In this document: positions 1 through 9,383 of the stretch, piece by piece
Position numbering within the stretch: the stretch's first letter is position 1
How the letters are laid out: every line of letters starts with the position of its first letter
DNA from: Halogranum gelatinilyticum
Lineage (GTDB): Archaea; Halobacteriota; Halobacteria; Halobacteriales; Haloferacaceae
Assembly: GCF_900103715.1 (NCBI RefSeq)
Contig: NZ_FNHL01000004.1
Location: 372,001 to 436,000, forward strand
DNA: 64,000 bases
Direction: 5' to 3'
Program-made: the position numbers and the translations under genes
The notes under the pieces: model-generated
The model's database searches: none
Seen by the model: only the letters and a program-made list of their open reading frames with translations
Told to the model about the DNA's origin: nothing

Positions 1-1
1 C

Positions 2-883
2 GCGGGCGCGCTCCAGCTCCGGCGGCTCGACGCGCCGAGCGTCAGCCGCGAGCTCCCGAACGACGACTTCGTCGGCGAGACACACGAGGTGACGCTTCGC
101 TTCCGCGACGTCGACCGCCCCTTCGTCGGCACCGTCACCGACACCGTCGGCGCGGGGCTGTCGGCGAGCGGCGGGCCGACGACTGTCGCCGTCGGCGACG
201 AGCCGGTCAGCTACGACGTGACCTACGACGAGCGTGGCGAGCAGCGGTTCGGCCCGGCTCGCGTCGTCGCCCGCGACGTGCTCGGGCTGTTCGAGACCGA
301 CCTCGTCTGTCCGGGGACCGACAGCCTGCTCGTCTATCCCCGCGTCCACCCCCTCTCGGGATGGACCCGCCGCGAACTGTTCTCGCTCAGTCAGACCGAC
401 CGCACCGACGAGCGCTCGGAGTTCGACAGCCTCCGCGAGTACGTCCGCGGCGACGCGCTTCGGGACATCCACTGGAAGTCCAGCGCGAAGCGCGACGACC
501 TCATCGTCCAGCAGTTCGCCGCCGACTACGACGTGACGAGCGTCACCGTCTCCGGCGGTGCCGACCCCGACGCGGCCGACGAGCTGGCCGAAGCGGCGGC
601 GAGCATCGCCACGGTGCTCCACGACGCCGAGATTCCCGTGACGCTCTCGCTGCCGAACGGCCGGGTCGACGCCGACGTCGACCTGTCGGGCCGGACGCAG
701 TTGCTCGAACACTGCGCGCTCGTCGTCGACGGCGCGGTCCCCGACCCCGACGCCGACATCGTCGTCGAGGCCCGCAGCGGGGGCGTCGAGGTCCGCATCG
801 GAGAGGGCAGCCAGTCGTTCGCGAGTCTCGCTGGCGGGCGACGAATCGTCGACGACGCGGCGACCCGGGAGGCAGCCGCATGA
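2..883 (+). CDS. DUF58 domain protein (5' end cut by window)
   Basis: The reading frame is open from the first complete codon, so the gene begins outside the window; 293 codons are visible. Around 435-510 it encodes the DUF58 signature REYVRGDALRDIHWKSSAK, which resembles a degenerate vWA-like module. DUF58 proteins usually sit in MoxR-ATPase/DUF58/transglutaminase clusters thought to help mature envelope or secreted proteins. The next gene starts inside this stop codon (ATGA overlap) and is a transglutaminase, which fits that cluster; a MoxR gene would be expected further upstream. The biochemical role is not established from sequence. Confidence 0.9.
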   Translation, partial: AGALQLRRLDAPSVSRELPNDDFVGETHEVTLRFRDVDRPFVGTVTDTVGAGLSASGGPTTVAVGDEPVSYDVTYDERGEQRFGPARVVARDVLGLFETDLVCPGTDSLLVYPRVHPLSGWTRRELFSLSQTDRTDERSEFDSLREYVRGDALRDIHWKSSAKRDDLIVQQFAADYDVTSVTVSGGADPDAADELAEAAASIATVLHDAEIPVTLSLPNGRVDADVDLSGRTQLLEHCALVVDGAVPDPDADIVVEARSGGVEVRIGEGSQSFASLAGGRRIVDDAATREAAA

Positions 884-3120
884 GCGCGAATAGAACCGAC
901 GGCGGAGGGGAGGGGTCGGGCGGCCGATTCACCGAGTTCCTCCAGCCACCGCTGCTCGCGGTCGCCGTCCTGACGCTTTCGTATCTGAGCGTACTCGCCC
1001 ACGTCACCGACGTCGTCGGCGGGACGGGGAGTCTCGTCCTCGTCGCCGCCGTCGCCGCCGGGTTGGCGACGGTGCTCGGCCGGTTCCTCCGCGTGCGGAG
1101 CGCCGTCGCCCTCACGACGGTCCTGCTCGTCGGCGGGCTCACGGCGTACTTCTTCTCGGTGCCGGAGAGCAACCGCGCGCTGTTTACCGTCGGCCGGGTC
1201 CTCTCCGACACCGTCGCGCTGTTGACCGGTCTCTCCGTGCTTCGGCTGACGAAAGCCGGTGCGTGGGCACTCGCCATCACGCCCGGCCCGGTCTTCCTCT
1301 CGTGGTATCTCGCGGTGCGACGCGAGTACGGCTGGTCGGTCCTCGTCGGCGGCGGGACGCTCTGCTTCTTCGTGCTGACGGGCGACGCCGGGTCGGGAAC
1401 GACGCTCGTCGGCGTGTTGGCGGCCGCCGCGGCCATCGGCTTCGAGACGCTCTCGGTCCGTGGCGGCTGGGCGGCCCAACTGGACACGCTCGCGGTCGTC
1501 CTCGCCGCGATGGTGGTGCTCTCGGCGACACTCTCGGTCGTCCCCGGCGGGGCGGCTCAACCCCTCTTGGAGAACCGCGGGGCGGTGACCGTCGAGTCGA
1601 GTCTGGTCTCCTCGAACGACGAGGTGAACATCCTCGGCAGCATCCGGCTGTCGCCACAGGTGCGCTTCAGCGTCCAGAGCAACACGCCGGAGTACTGGCA
1701 GACCGCCGTCTACGACCGCTACACCGGCGGCGGCTGGGTGCGGTCGGGCGAAGACCAACAGCTGTCGGGACGCCTCGAATCGCCGCCGGGGAGTTCGCGG
1801 ACGGTCGTCCAGACCGTCGAGGCGCGGACCCGGATGAGCGCGCTCCCGGCCGCGTGGAAGCCCGTCGACGTCGACGGCATCAACGAGAACGTCGTCCGCG
1901 TCACCCAACAGGGCAGTTTCCTGACGACCGACTCGCTGCGGGAGAACGAGAGCTACCGAGTCCGCTCGGAGGTGCCGCAGTACACGAGCGAACAGCTCCG
2001 CAGGTCGGGCGACGACTATCCCGCGACGGTCAACGACAGCTATCTCCAGCTGCCCGAGAGCACGTCGGACCGCGTGCGCCAGCGGGCCGCCGAGGTCGCG
2101 GGCAACGAGACGAACGCCTACGACAAGGCCGTCGCCATCGAGCAGTATCTCGAAGCGGAGAAGGAGTACTCGCTGACGGTCCAGAAGCCCGAGGGCGACA
2201 TCGCCGACGCGTTCCTCTTCGAGATGGACGCGGGCTACTGCACCTACTACGCGACGACGATGGTCGTCATGCTCCGCTCGCAGGGCGTCCCCGCGCGGTT
2301 CGTCAGCGGCTACACCACCGGCGAACAGGTGGGCGACGACCGCTACGTCGTCCGCGGGCTGGACTCCCACGCGTGGGTGCAGGTCTACTTCCCCGAGGTC
2401 GGCTGGGTCACGTTCGACCCGACGCCCTCCGGTCCCCGGCAGACCGCCGAGTCCGCTCGGCTGACCGAGGCGCGACAGAGCCAGGAGGCGGGCGTCGACA
2501 CCGAGGAGACCGACCCCGAATCGCAGACGACGACGCCGACGCCGACGCCGTCGCCGACGACGGGCAACGAGACGAACGAGACGGCGAACGGGACCCAGAC
2601 GGTCAATCCGAACGCGCTCGGCCAAGAGGGCGGGACGAACAGCAACCCCGCCGTGACGCCGCCACCGGGGCTGGAGGGTGTCACCGGAACCACCGGTGAG
2701 ACCGAGGACGACGGTCTCCCGTCGTTGCCGTCGCGTGAGACGCTCGGCGTCGGGCTCGCGCTGATGGTCGGTCTCGCCGCCGGTGCACGTCGGACCGGTG
2801 TGACCGGGCGAGCCAGCCGGTTCGTCTGGATGGTCCACCAGGGGGCGCGACAGGACCCCGTCGCCGACACCGAGCGGGCCTTCAGGCGGCTGGAGTATCT
2901 GCTCGAACGCGAATACCGCCCCCGGCGGCCGCGGGAGACGCCCCGAGCGTATCTCCGCGCGCTCTCGAAGGTCGGTGCCGACGAGCGGATCCAGACGGTC
3001 GGAGCGGTGTACGAGAAGGCTCACTACGGGACAGGCGTGTCGGCCGAGGAGGCCGACAGAGCGGTCGCGCTCGTCGACGAGCTAGTGCGCGAGGAACTCC
3101 CCGTTCTTCGGCGGTTGTGA
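880..3120 (+). CDS. Membrane transglutaminase-like protein (TgpA type, DUF3488/DUF4129)
   Basis: This 746-residue protein has about six or seven N-terminal membrane segments (residues ~20-230), then a large extracytoplasmic part with a transglutaminase-like core. The Cys-His-Asp triad is visible: Cys454 in DAGYCTYYA, His497 in DSHAWVQVYF and Asp513 in FDPTPS. A Thr/Pro-rich linker (~545-600) precedes one more membrane helix and a C-terminal DUF4129-like tail. I chose the ATG at 880, which overlaps the DUF58 stop, over the far upstream ATG at 361 that lies inside the DUF58 gene. Together with DUF58 it probably modifies or cross-links surface proteins; the substrate is unknown. Confidence 0.9.
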   Translation: MSANRTDGGGEGSGGRFTEFLQPPLLAVAVLTLSYLSVLAHVTDVVGGTGSLVLVAAVAAGLATVLGRFLRVRSAVALTTVLLVGGLTAYFFSVPESNRALFTVGRVLSDTVALLTGLSVLRLTKAGAWALAITPGPVFLSWYLAVRREYGWSVLVGGGTLCFFVLTGDAGSGTTLVGVLAAAAAIGFETLSVRGGWAAQLDTLAVVLAAMVVLSATLSVVPGGAAQPLLENRGAVTVESSLVSSNDEVNILGSIRLSPQVRFSVQSNTPEYWQTAVYDRYTGGGWVRSGEDQQLSGRLESPPGSSRTVVQTVEARTRMSALPAAWKPVDVDGINENVVRVTQQGSFLTTDSLRENESYRVRSEVPQYTSEQLRRSGDDYPATVNDSYLQLPESTSDRVRQRAAEVAGNETNAYDKAVAIEQYLEAEKEYSLTVQKPEGDIADAFLFEMDAGYCTYYATTMVVMLRSQGVPARFVSGYTTGEQVGDDRYVVRGLDSHAWVQVYFPEVGWVTFDPTPSGPRQTAESARLTEARQSQEAGVDTEETDPESQTTTPTPTPSPTTGNETNETANGTQTVNPNALGQEGGTNSNPAVTPPPGLEGVTGTTGETEDDGLPSLPSRETLGVGLALMVGLAAGARRTGVTGRASRFVWMVHQGARQDPVADTERAFRRLEYLLEREYRPRRPRETPRAYLRALSKVGADERIQTVGAVYEKAHYGTGVSAEEADRAVALVDELVREELPVLRRL

Positions 3121-3179
3121 ACGGTGCCGAGAAGGCTCCTCGCGTCGGTTTCCGGGGGCTGTGCAAGGTCCCGATACTG

Positions 3180-3187
3180 TTTAATAT
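3180..3187 (+). promoter_or_regulatory. TATA box of the aIF1 gene
   Basis: TTTAATAT is centred about 30 nt before the ATG at 3213, the spacing expected for a haloarchaeal promoter driving a leaderless or nearly leaderless transcript. Confidence 0.6.
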
Positions 3188-3206
3188 CCCCATCGTGTAG
3201 GTGTGA

Positions 3207-3506
<300 letters not shown>

Positions 3507-3669
3507 TCGTCACCTGACACCACAGCGGACCGACGCTTTTCGTACTCTCACACTCGCGAGCGGAGAGGCCGTCCGCTCGTGACGTCTTCGACCGACGAGC
3601 GGTGCCACCGGTTCGGGTGCACGCGGGGAGAACGGTCATTAGGTAGACGGGCGAACCCTCCAGTAGCGA

Positions 3670-5736
3670 ATGTTCCGTGCCGCCGTCGCCCTCCTCGTCG
3701 TCTGCTCGGTCCTCGCCACCGGTGTCGCTCCCGTCACGGGAAGCGTCGCCGATAGTGGGATGTCCTCGACCTCGTCGGATTCGATGGCCGACGCGACCGC
3801 CGCCGAGCGGTCGCCAGCACTCACGGCCAGCACCACCCGGACACTCGACCTGACGACGCGATACCAGCTGACGCCGAGTCGGCCCGGCGAGGTGCTCGTG
3901 ACGCTCCACTACGAGATTCCGAGCACCGTCACCGCCGTCGAGACGCGCATCCCCGAGAACGCGACCGTCACGTCGACGACGGGGTTCGCCCGCGAGTCCG
4001 ACCGGCTGTACGCCTGGCAGGGGACGAGCCGGAGTGCCGACCTCACCTACCGGCTCGCAGTCAACGAGACCGCGGGCGGGCGGCTCCCGCTCGCCGCCGA
4101 GGGTGAGTATCTCTTCGCCGACCCCGGCCCGTGGGCACTGTTCAGGCGGCCGTCGACGGGGACCCGCTGGGAGTGGCGAACCGGCGAGGTCGAGTTGACC
4201 CGGCGGTCGGTCGTCGAGGAGGGCGTCGTCAGCGACCAGCTCGTCTTCCTCGGCCCGGTCGAGGAGTACCGTCGGCAGGCCAACGGCCAGACCTTCCGGC
4301 TCGTCGTCCCCGAGGCGGCGACGCTGACCGAGTCGCCGACGGCCCTCCTCGACAGCCTCGCCGACGCGTCCGGCCGCCTCGACGTGGGTGACCGCGACCG
4401 GGAGGTCGTCGTCGTCGCCGCGCCGACGGCGGGGGTCGAGTGGGGCGTCCGCGGCCTCCAGACCGGCGAGAGCGACATCTGGGTGCGCGACACCGAGCCG
4501 CTGGCGACGCCGAACAACGTCTGGCTCCACGAGTACGTCCACAGCCGCCAGTCCTACCAGCCGACGCGGGAGACGCGGTGGTTCACCGAGGGGAGCGCGA
4601 CCTACTACGCCGCGCTGTTGACGCTCGAACAGGGCTACGTCGGCTACGACGACTTCGAGTCGTGGCTGGCACTCGGTGCCAACGACCCCGTGGGGTCGAC
4701 CGTCCTCTCACAGCCCGTGACGTGGGGAGTCGAGGGTGACTACCGGAAAGGCGCGCTCGTCGCCGGCGCGCTCGACTACCGCATCCGCGGCGCGGGCGAG
4801 GAGTCGCTGGCGACGGTCTTCGCCGACGTAAACGGCCACGATGGGCCGCTGTCGGCCGCCGACCTCCGGGGGTTCGTCGGCGCGGCGGGGAACGAGTCGG
4901 CCGCGGAGGCGACAGAGCGGTATACCACGACCGACGCGGCCCCGCCGACCTGGCCGCTCTCGGCGCACATCGACCGGTTCGGTGCCTTCCCCGGCCACAT
5001 CACCGCCGAGTTCGTCGTCGCCGACGACACGCCAGCCGTCGTCAGCGGGCCGTACCGAAACGCGTCGGTGACCGAGTCGGCGGGGACGCTCGTCGTCCCG
5101 AACGAGACGCTCTCGCTGCCGGTGGCGATCCGAAACGACGGCGGCCAGCCGAAGGCCTACGAACTCACGTTCACCGTGGGGACGGGGACGGAGCGGCTAA
5201 ACGGGACGCTCGACCCCGGCGAACGTCGGATCGAGCGGCTGAACCGCACGTTCGAGGAGCCAGGGACCTACACGCTCACCGCCGGCACGGACCGCTACAC
5301 CGTCTTCGTCCGCGAACCGGCGGTCGCGCAGGTCGTCGACGTCTCGGTGTCGGCCACGGCGGTCGCGGTCGGCGAGCCGGTCACGGTCACGGCGACGGTC
5401 CAGAACGACGGCCCGCGACCCGGCGAGACCACGGTGGCGTTCACGCTCGACGGCGAGCGAGTCGCCGAGCGTCGCGTGACGCTCGATGCGGGCGAGGAGA
5501 CGACCGTGTCGGCGACGGTCGTCCCCGAGAGACCGGGGACGGTGGACGTCGGAACGGACGAGACGGTGGTCGCCGTCGAGGTCGTCGAGTCCACGACGAC
5601 GGCGGTGCCGACGGCCGACCGGACGACGGCGACCTCGCCCGGCTTCGGCGTCCTCGGCGCGCTCGTGGGAGTCGTGGGAGTCGTCGTGACCCTCCTCGGC
5701 GCGGTCGCAGCACGTCGAACGGGTCGGAGACGATGA
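3670..5736 (+). CDS. Surface metallopeptidase-like protein with CARDB-like domain and PGF-CTERM anchor
   Basis: This 688-residue exported protein starts with a signal peptide (residues 1-~26). A gluzincin-like zinc site is visible: His287-Glu-Tyr-Val-His291, with a likely third ligand Glu307 in WFTEGSATYYA, as in M1/M61 peptidases, although the HExxH-to-Glu spacing is shorter than in classical M1. A CARDB-like beta domain follows (~555-640), then a Thr-rich stretch and a C-terminal SPGFG motif, hydrophobic helix and Arg-rich tail. This is a PGF-CTERM signal, which archaeosortase A processes for lipid anchoring at the cell surface. The substrate is unknown and I know no close named homologue. 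Confidence 0.85.
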   Translation: MFRAAVALLVVCSVLATGVAPVTGSVADSGMSSTSSDSMADATAAERSPALTASTTRTLDLTTRYQLTPSRPGEVLVTLHYEIPSTVTAVETRIPENATVTSTTGFARESDRLYAWQGTSRSADLTYRLAVNETAGGRLPLAAEGEYLFADPGPWALFRRPSTGTRWEWRTGEVELTRRSVVEEGVVSDQLVFLGPVEEYRRQANGQTFRLVVPEAATLTESPTALLDSLADASGRLDVGDRDREVVVVAAPTAGVEWGVRGLQTGESDIWVRDTEPLATPNNVWLHEYVHSRQSYQPTRETRWFTEGSATYYAALLTLEQGYVGYDDFESWLALGANDPVGSTVLSQPVTWGVEGDYRKGALVAGALDYRIRGAGEESLATVFADVNGHDGPLSAADLRGFVGAAGNESAAEATERYTTTDAAPPTWPLSAHIDRFGAFPGHITAEFVVADDTPAVVSGPYRNASVTESAGTLVVPNETLSLPVAIRNDGGQPKAYELTFTVGTGTERLNGTLDPGERRIERLNRTFEEPGTYTLTAGTDRYTVFVREPAVAQVVDVSVSATAVAVGEPVTVTATVQNDGPRPGETTVAFTLDGERVAERRVTLDAGEETTVSATVVPERPGTVDVGTDETVVAVEVVESTTTAVPTADRTTATSPGFGVLGALVGVVGVVVTLLGAVAARRTGRRR

Positions 5737-5752
5737 CGGGCGAGAAAAGGAG

Positions 5753-6112
5753 TTAGAACGGTGCGTCGGGACCTTCGTCGGCGGCGGCCTGTTCGACCTC
5801 GCTTTCGAGGTCGCCGTCCCACGCGGTGAGACCGCCTTCCATGCTGTCGACGCGGGCGTCGCCCGTGCCCTCGTAGGACTTGATGAGCCGGGCGGCCTGC
5901 ACGCTGGCCTGGCCGTGCGGGCAGACAGTGACGATGTGGGCTGCGCCCTCCAGCGACGCGACCTTACTCGCCAGTTGGTTGAACGGAATGTTCTCGCTGC
6001 CGGGGATATGTCCGCGAGAGAACGAGGCGGGCTGGCGGATGTCTACGATTCGGGGAGGGTCGTCGCTGTGCAGGAGTTCCTCGACCTCCGCGGGGGAGAT
6101 TTCGCCGTCCAT
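5753..6112 (-). CDS. Single-domain rhodanese-like protein
   Basis: This 119-residue protein is a lone rhodanese domain: it has the IVDIRQPASFSRGHIPGSENIP motif region and the catalytic Cys64 in the VCPHGQAS loop. Rhodaneses carry persulfide sulfur to acceptors. The active cysteine is present, so activity is plausible, but the sulfur acceptor is unknown. It lies 37 nt downstream of the NUDIX gene on the same strand and may be co-transcribed with it. Confidence 0.92.
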   Translation of the reverse strand: MDGEISPAEVEELLHSDDPPRIVDIRQPASFSRGHIPGSENIPFNQLASKVASLEGAAHIVTVCPHGQASVQAARLIKSYEGTGDARVDSMEGGLTAWDGDLESEVEQAAADEGPDAPF

Positions 6113-6149
6113 GGGAGAACCAACGGACGGGACGGGATAAGTGACTCGC

Positions 6150-6716
6150 TCAGAGCAGTCCTTCCTCGTGGGCGAGGAGGATACCCTCGACCGTCGCGTC
6201 GTTGGTCGGGGCCGCGCGGGCGACGTCGAGCGCCTCGTCGACCGGAACCGCCCGGGGCGTCAGGAACTCGTTGGAGTCGAGCTGGCGTTCGCCGGGTTCC
6301 AGCCCCTCGGCGAAGACGAAGCCCCGGCGGTGTCGGAGCAGGCCCGTCGAACACCAGAAGTCCTGGAGCAGCGAGGTGCTGTCGGGGACGAAGCCGGTCT
6401 CCTCCTCCAGTTCGCGGGCGGCGGCGGTCGTGAAGGACTCGCCGCCCTCGACGATACCGGCGGGGAGTTCCATCTGCGTCTGGCGGACCGTCGGCCGGTA
6501 CTGCTCGACGAAGAGCACCTGGCCGTCGGTGACGGCGACGACGACCACGGCGGTCGCCAACTCCGCCCAGTAGTATTTCTTCTCGCCGCCGTCGGGCTGT
6601 TCGACGAGGTCGTAGCCCCCGGTGAACCAGGGTGTGTCGTACTCGACGACCTCGTCGAGGACGGGCCACTCGGGGTCGGGCAGGGATTCGTGTCGGCGGC
6701 CGTTGTGAGCGGTCAT
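6150..6716 (-). CDS. NUDIX hydrolase (ADP-ribose pyrophosphatase-like)
   Basis: This 188-residue protein has a perfect Nudix box at residues 87-109 (G-x5-E-x7-REL-x-EE-x-G), preceded by VLFVEQYRPTVRQTQMELPAG, the pattern typical of ADP-ribose pyrophosphatases. It would hydrolyse nucleoside diphosphate derivatives at the expense of a bound metal. The start codon overlaps the stop of the upstream membrane-protein gene by 4 nt, so the two are probably translated from one message. The exact substrate is inferred from similarity only. Confidence 0.92.
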   Translation of the reverse strand: MTAHNGRRHESLPDPEWPVLDEVVEYDTPWFTGGYDLVEQPDGGEKKYYWAELATAVVVVAVTDGQVLFVEQYRPTVRQTQMELPAGIVEGGESFTTAAARELEEETGFVPDSTSLLQDFWCSTGLLRHRRGFVFAEGLEPGERQLDSNEFLTPRAVPVDEALDVARAAPTNDATVEGILLAHEEGLL

Positions 6717-7105
6717 GGTTGGACGACCGTTACACGGTATCGCTGCCCATTAAAGTCGACGAGAATCGCGTCCTCGCCGTCGACGCGGGCGTCGGGGTTC
6801 TGCACCACGAGCGCGTCGTACTCGTCGAACGGCGAGTGGGTGAACGACCCTTTTATCCCAAATGGCCCGCGCTGGTAGCCCTCCGAGCGGCCGTCTTCGA
6901 GCGCGCCGAGGAGGTAGGGATACCGCCGGGCGGAGAACTCGCTGACGTTGACCGCTTCGTCGGAGACGTCCGTCTCGTTCACCGGCTCGGCCGTCAGATA
7001 GTACGGGTCGCCCGTGCCGAGATAGCTCGGGAGTGCCCCGAGCGCGAGCAGGGCGACGATGACGATGCCGACCCCGATGAGGAAGTTACGGGTTACGCGT
7101 CGCAC
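6713..7105 (-). CDS. Hypothetical protein with one N-terminal membrane helix
   Basis: This 130-residue protein has an N-terminal membrane helix (FLIGVGIVIVALLALGALP, residues ~9-27) and a small soluble domain containing GPFGIKGSFTHSPFDEYDALVV. Topology suggests a membrane-anchored extracytoplasmic domain. Its stop overlaps the NUDIX start (ATGA), implying translational coupling. I do not recognise the family. Confidence 0.75.
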   Translation of the reverse strand: MRRVTRNFLIGVGIVIVALLALGALPSYLGTGDPYYLTAEPVNETDVSDEAVNVSEFSARRYPYLLGALEDGRSEGYQRGPFGIKGSFTHSPFDEYDALVVQNPDARVDGEDAILVDFNGQRYRVTVVQP

Positions 7106-7152
7106 GAGTCGAGGTTAGGCGGCGAGGCGTATGGTGGTTTCGACCGCGACGG

Positions 7153-7806
7153 TCAGTCGACGCGTTCGACGGTCATGAGGTCCGCCCACTGGTCGCCGAC
7201 GACGTACTCCATCCGGTAGGTCTCGTTCTCGTAGCGGACGTAGTCGGTGTCGCCGAGCGGCTGCGGGAGGCTGTCCCACTTGCCGGAGGGCGCGTAGTAG
7301 TCGCCCTCGACGAGTGCCGTCCGCACCTCATCGCGGAGGTCCGCAGGGAGGTCAGTGAAGTTCGTCACGGTCTCACTATCGCTCGGGACGCCGAGTTCGG
7401 CACTGATGCCGTAGCTGGCGTACAGCTCGCCCGCACCGTAGTCTATGTCGATGCGGTACAGCTCCCCCTCGTAGCGCACGTAGTCGGTGTCGCGGAACGG
7501 CCCAGCCTGGTCGGAGGGGTAGCCCTCGTCGGCGGCGACGTAGGAGGAGTTCGGGACGAACGCGACCGTGCCGTCGAGCGCGTCGCGGAAGGCCGCCTGC
7601 TGGTCGGCGTTCAGCTCGTCGAAGTCGACGACTCGTGACTCGTTGGTGGTGGGCGTCGGCGACGTCGACGTCGTCGGGCCGTCGTGTGTGATCGTCGCTG
7701 GCGTCTGCGTCTGCGTCGCCGTCTCGCTTCCCGCTGGCGGTCCGCCGGTACAGCCCGCGAGGACGATCAGACCGACGACGAGCAGCGTGGAGGGCAGTCG
7801 GGACAT
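7153..7806 (-). CDS. Lipoprotein with two repeated small domains
   Basis: I start this 217-residue protein at the ATG at 7806, because it gives a clean signal peptide with lipobox (VLAGC, Cys ~18); upstream in-frame codons give an Arg-rich low-quality extension. After a Thr-rich linker come two copies of one module: VDFDELNADQQAAFRDAL...DTDYVRYEGELYRI and VTNFTDLPADLRDEVRTAL...DTDYVRYENETYRM. The internal repeat suggests a duplicated surface domain. I do not recognise a function. Confidence 0.8.
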   Translation of the reverse strand: MSRLPSTLLVVGLIVLAGCTGGPPAGSETATQTQTPATITHDGPTTSTSPTPTTNESRVVDFDELNADQQAAFRDALDGTVAFVPNSSYVAADEGYPSDQAGPFRDTDYVRYEGELYRIDIDYGAGELYASYGISAELGVPSDSETVTNFTDLPADLRDEVRTALVEGDYYAPSGKWDSLPQPLGDTDYVRYENETYRMEYVVGDQWADLMTVERVD

Positions 7807-7874
7807 ACCGGCGAAACACGTCAGTCGGTTGAATATCTTGTGTGGAAGAAACAGCGTTCGGTCCAGTTCGAGGG

Positions 7875-8297
7875 TTACGCTTCGAAGACGGGGCGGTAGA
7901 TCCGGCCGAACGCCTGCCGCCGGAGCGTCCCGACCGCCGCCTCGCGTTCCTGCTGGTACGTCGCCGCGACGGCCGTCTCCGCGAAGGGGGCGACGTGCCA
8001 GACGACGTTGTCGACGTTCTCGCTGCCAGCCTCGTGGACCTCGTAGTCCGGATGCTCCTCGCACCACGCGTCGAACTCCTCGCGCGTCCCGACGGACACC
8101 ACGAGCAACGAGGCGAACAGCGCGTCGCGGGCCGTCTCGACGACGTCGCCCGTCACACGGGATTTGTACTCCTCGCGGTCGAAGTCCATCGCCGTGACCG
8201 TCTCGCGGACGACGACCTTCGCCGCGGGACCGGTGTCCTCGTAGGCAGCGCGTGCCTCGGCTTCCGTCTCGGGTGCGTAGACGCCCTCGCGTTCCAT
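7875..8297 (-). CDS. Haloarchaeal DUF5809-like protein
   Basis: This 140-residue soluble protein (MEREGVYAPETEAEARAAYE...) contains no catalytic motif I recognise. From memory of haloarchaeal genomes it matches DUF5809, which is usually found beside a DUF5810 zinc-finger protein, and that is the neighbour here (8340-8795). The constant pairing suggests a shared role, but none is known to me. Confidence 0.75.
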   Translation of the reverse strand: MEREGVYAPETEAEARAAYEDTGPAAKVVVRETVTAMDFDREEYKSRVTGDVVETARDALFASLLVVSVGTREEFDAWCEEHPDYEVHEAGSENVDNVVWHVAPFAETAVAATYQQEREAAVGTLRRQAFGRIYRPVFEA

Positions 8298-8339
8298 GGT
8301 CGAGACGTGTCGCGCGCGACGCTTACGCCTTTCCGTCCG

Positions 8340-8795
8340 TCACTCTTCGGTCGTCTCCTCGTCGCGCTCGGACTCCTCGGCCGCGGCCTCCCGCTCGCGC
8401 ACCGCCTCGGCGACCTCGTCGGCGTCGCCGACCATCTGCTGGGTGAGTTCGCGAGCTTCCTGGAGGACCTCCTGGGTCTCCGAGCCGAACTCGCCCTCCG
8501 TCCGGATGGCCGGGCTGCTCTGTCCGTGTCCGTGGCCGTGGCCGTGGCCCTGCGGATGGGCGTGGCTCTCGCCGTCGACGGTGTCCTCGAACAGCTCGTC
8601 GAACTCCTGTTCCTCGGCGTGGTCGACGACGACGTCGGCCAGTGCGGGCGCGTTCATGTCCTGCCAGCCGTCGACGTGCTCGTCGAGCCAGTCTTCGTGT
8701 TCCTCGTGGCGGAGCATGGCGGTGAAGGCGAGATGGTTGGCGAGATGTTTCCCGTCGCGCTGTGGCACGTCACAGACCGGGCAGGCGTATCCCAT
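8340..8795 (-). CDS. Haloarchaeal DUF5810-like C2H2-type zinc-finger protein
   Basis: This 151-residue protein begins with a single zinc-finger-like module (CPVCDVPQRDGKHLANHLAF, residues 5-24) whose Cys/Cys/His/His spacing suits one zinc ion. Residues ~75-90 carry an alternating His-Gly run (HPQGHGHGHGHGQ), and the tail is acidic. I match it to DUF5810 from memory. It is 42 nt from the DUF5809-like gene on the same strand and both are probably co-expressed. A nucleic-acid-binding role is possible but unproven. Confidence 0.78.
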   Translation of the reverse strand: MGYACPVCDVPQRDGKHLANHLAFTAMLRHEEHEDWLDEHVDGWQDMNAPALADVVVDHAEEQEFDELFEDTVDGESHAHPQGHGHGHGHGQSSPAIRTEGEFGSETQEVLQEARELTQQMVGDADEVAEAVREREAAAEESERDEETTEE

Positions 8796-8828
8796 ACCCG
8801 CCCTTACCGGTCGACGGACAAAAGCCCA

Positions 8829-9383
8829 CTACTCTCGGGTCGTCGGGTCGGGGTCGTCTGCGGGCGGGTCGGCGGGACCGTCCGGGTCCGGTGCGCGGGC
8901 CTGTCGCTGCCAGTCGTCGAGGTCCAGCACCATCACGAGTGCCGCCTCGCCGTCCTGGTAGTAGCGGGGGACGCGTTGGGTCGGCTCGAAGCCCTCGTCG
9001 CGGTAGAGCGCGAGCGCCGGGCTGTTGGACTCGCGTACCTCCAGTTTGACGAGCGCCGCACCGGCGAAAACGAGACCGACGAGCGCGCGTTCGAGCAGCT
9101 GCCGACCGAGACCGTCGCCGCGGTGGTCCGGATGGACCGCGAGGTCCTTGATGTGGCCGATGTCGCGGCCGTAGTTCGGGACGGTGTCGGAGACGACGTA
9201 GCCGACGACGACGCCGTCGCGTTCGGCGACGAGGAAGCCCGGCTCGCCGAGGAAGCTCTCGAACGCGGTGTAGGGCCACGGTTGGGAGAAGCAGGTCTTC
9301 TCGATGCGGAACACGTCGAGGAGGTCTGCACGCTCGACTTGCCGAATCGAGAGCGGCGGCCCGTCGACCGGCGTGGTGGTCAC
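8829..9383 (-). CDS. rimI: RimI-type N-terminal acetyltransferase
   Basis: This 184-residue GNAT enzyme has the RimI pattern: an N-terminal DLLDVFRIEKTCFSQPWPY segment and the acetyl-CoA motif IKDLAVHPDHRGDGLGRQLL (residues ~77-96). Archaeal RimI/Ard1-type enzymes acetylate protein N-termini. I use the GTG at 9383: a TATA-like TTTTACA (9405-9411) lies 22-28 nt upstream, and the nearby ATG is out of frame. The tail is low-complexity Pro/Asp. The family is secure; the target set is inferred. Confidence 0.88.
   Translation of the reverse strand: MTTTPVDGPPLSIRQVERADLLDVFRIEKTCFSQPWPYTAFESFLGEPGFLVAERDGVVVGYVVSDTVPNYGRDIGHIKDLAVHPDHRGDGLGRQLLERALVGLVFAGAALVKLEVRESNSPALALYRDEGFEPTQRVPRYYQDGEAALVMVLDLDDWQRQARAPDPDGPADPPADDPDPTTRE

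Noticed and set aside
526-3024. 832-codon open frame on the minus strand opposite the transglutaminase gene
   Set aside because: It is Arg/Glu/Asp-rich nonsense typical of antisense frames in high-GC DNA; the plus strand holds clear DUF58 and transglutaminase motifs.
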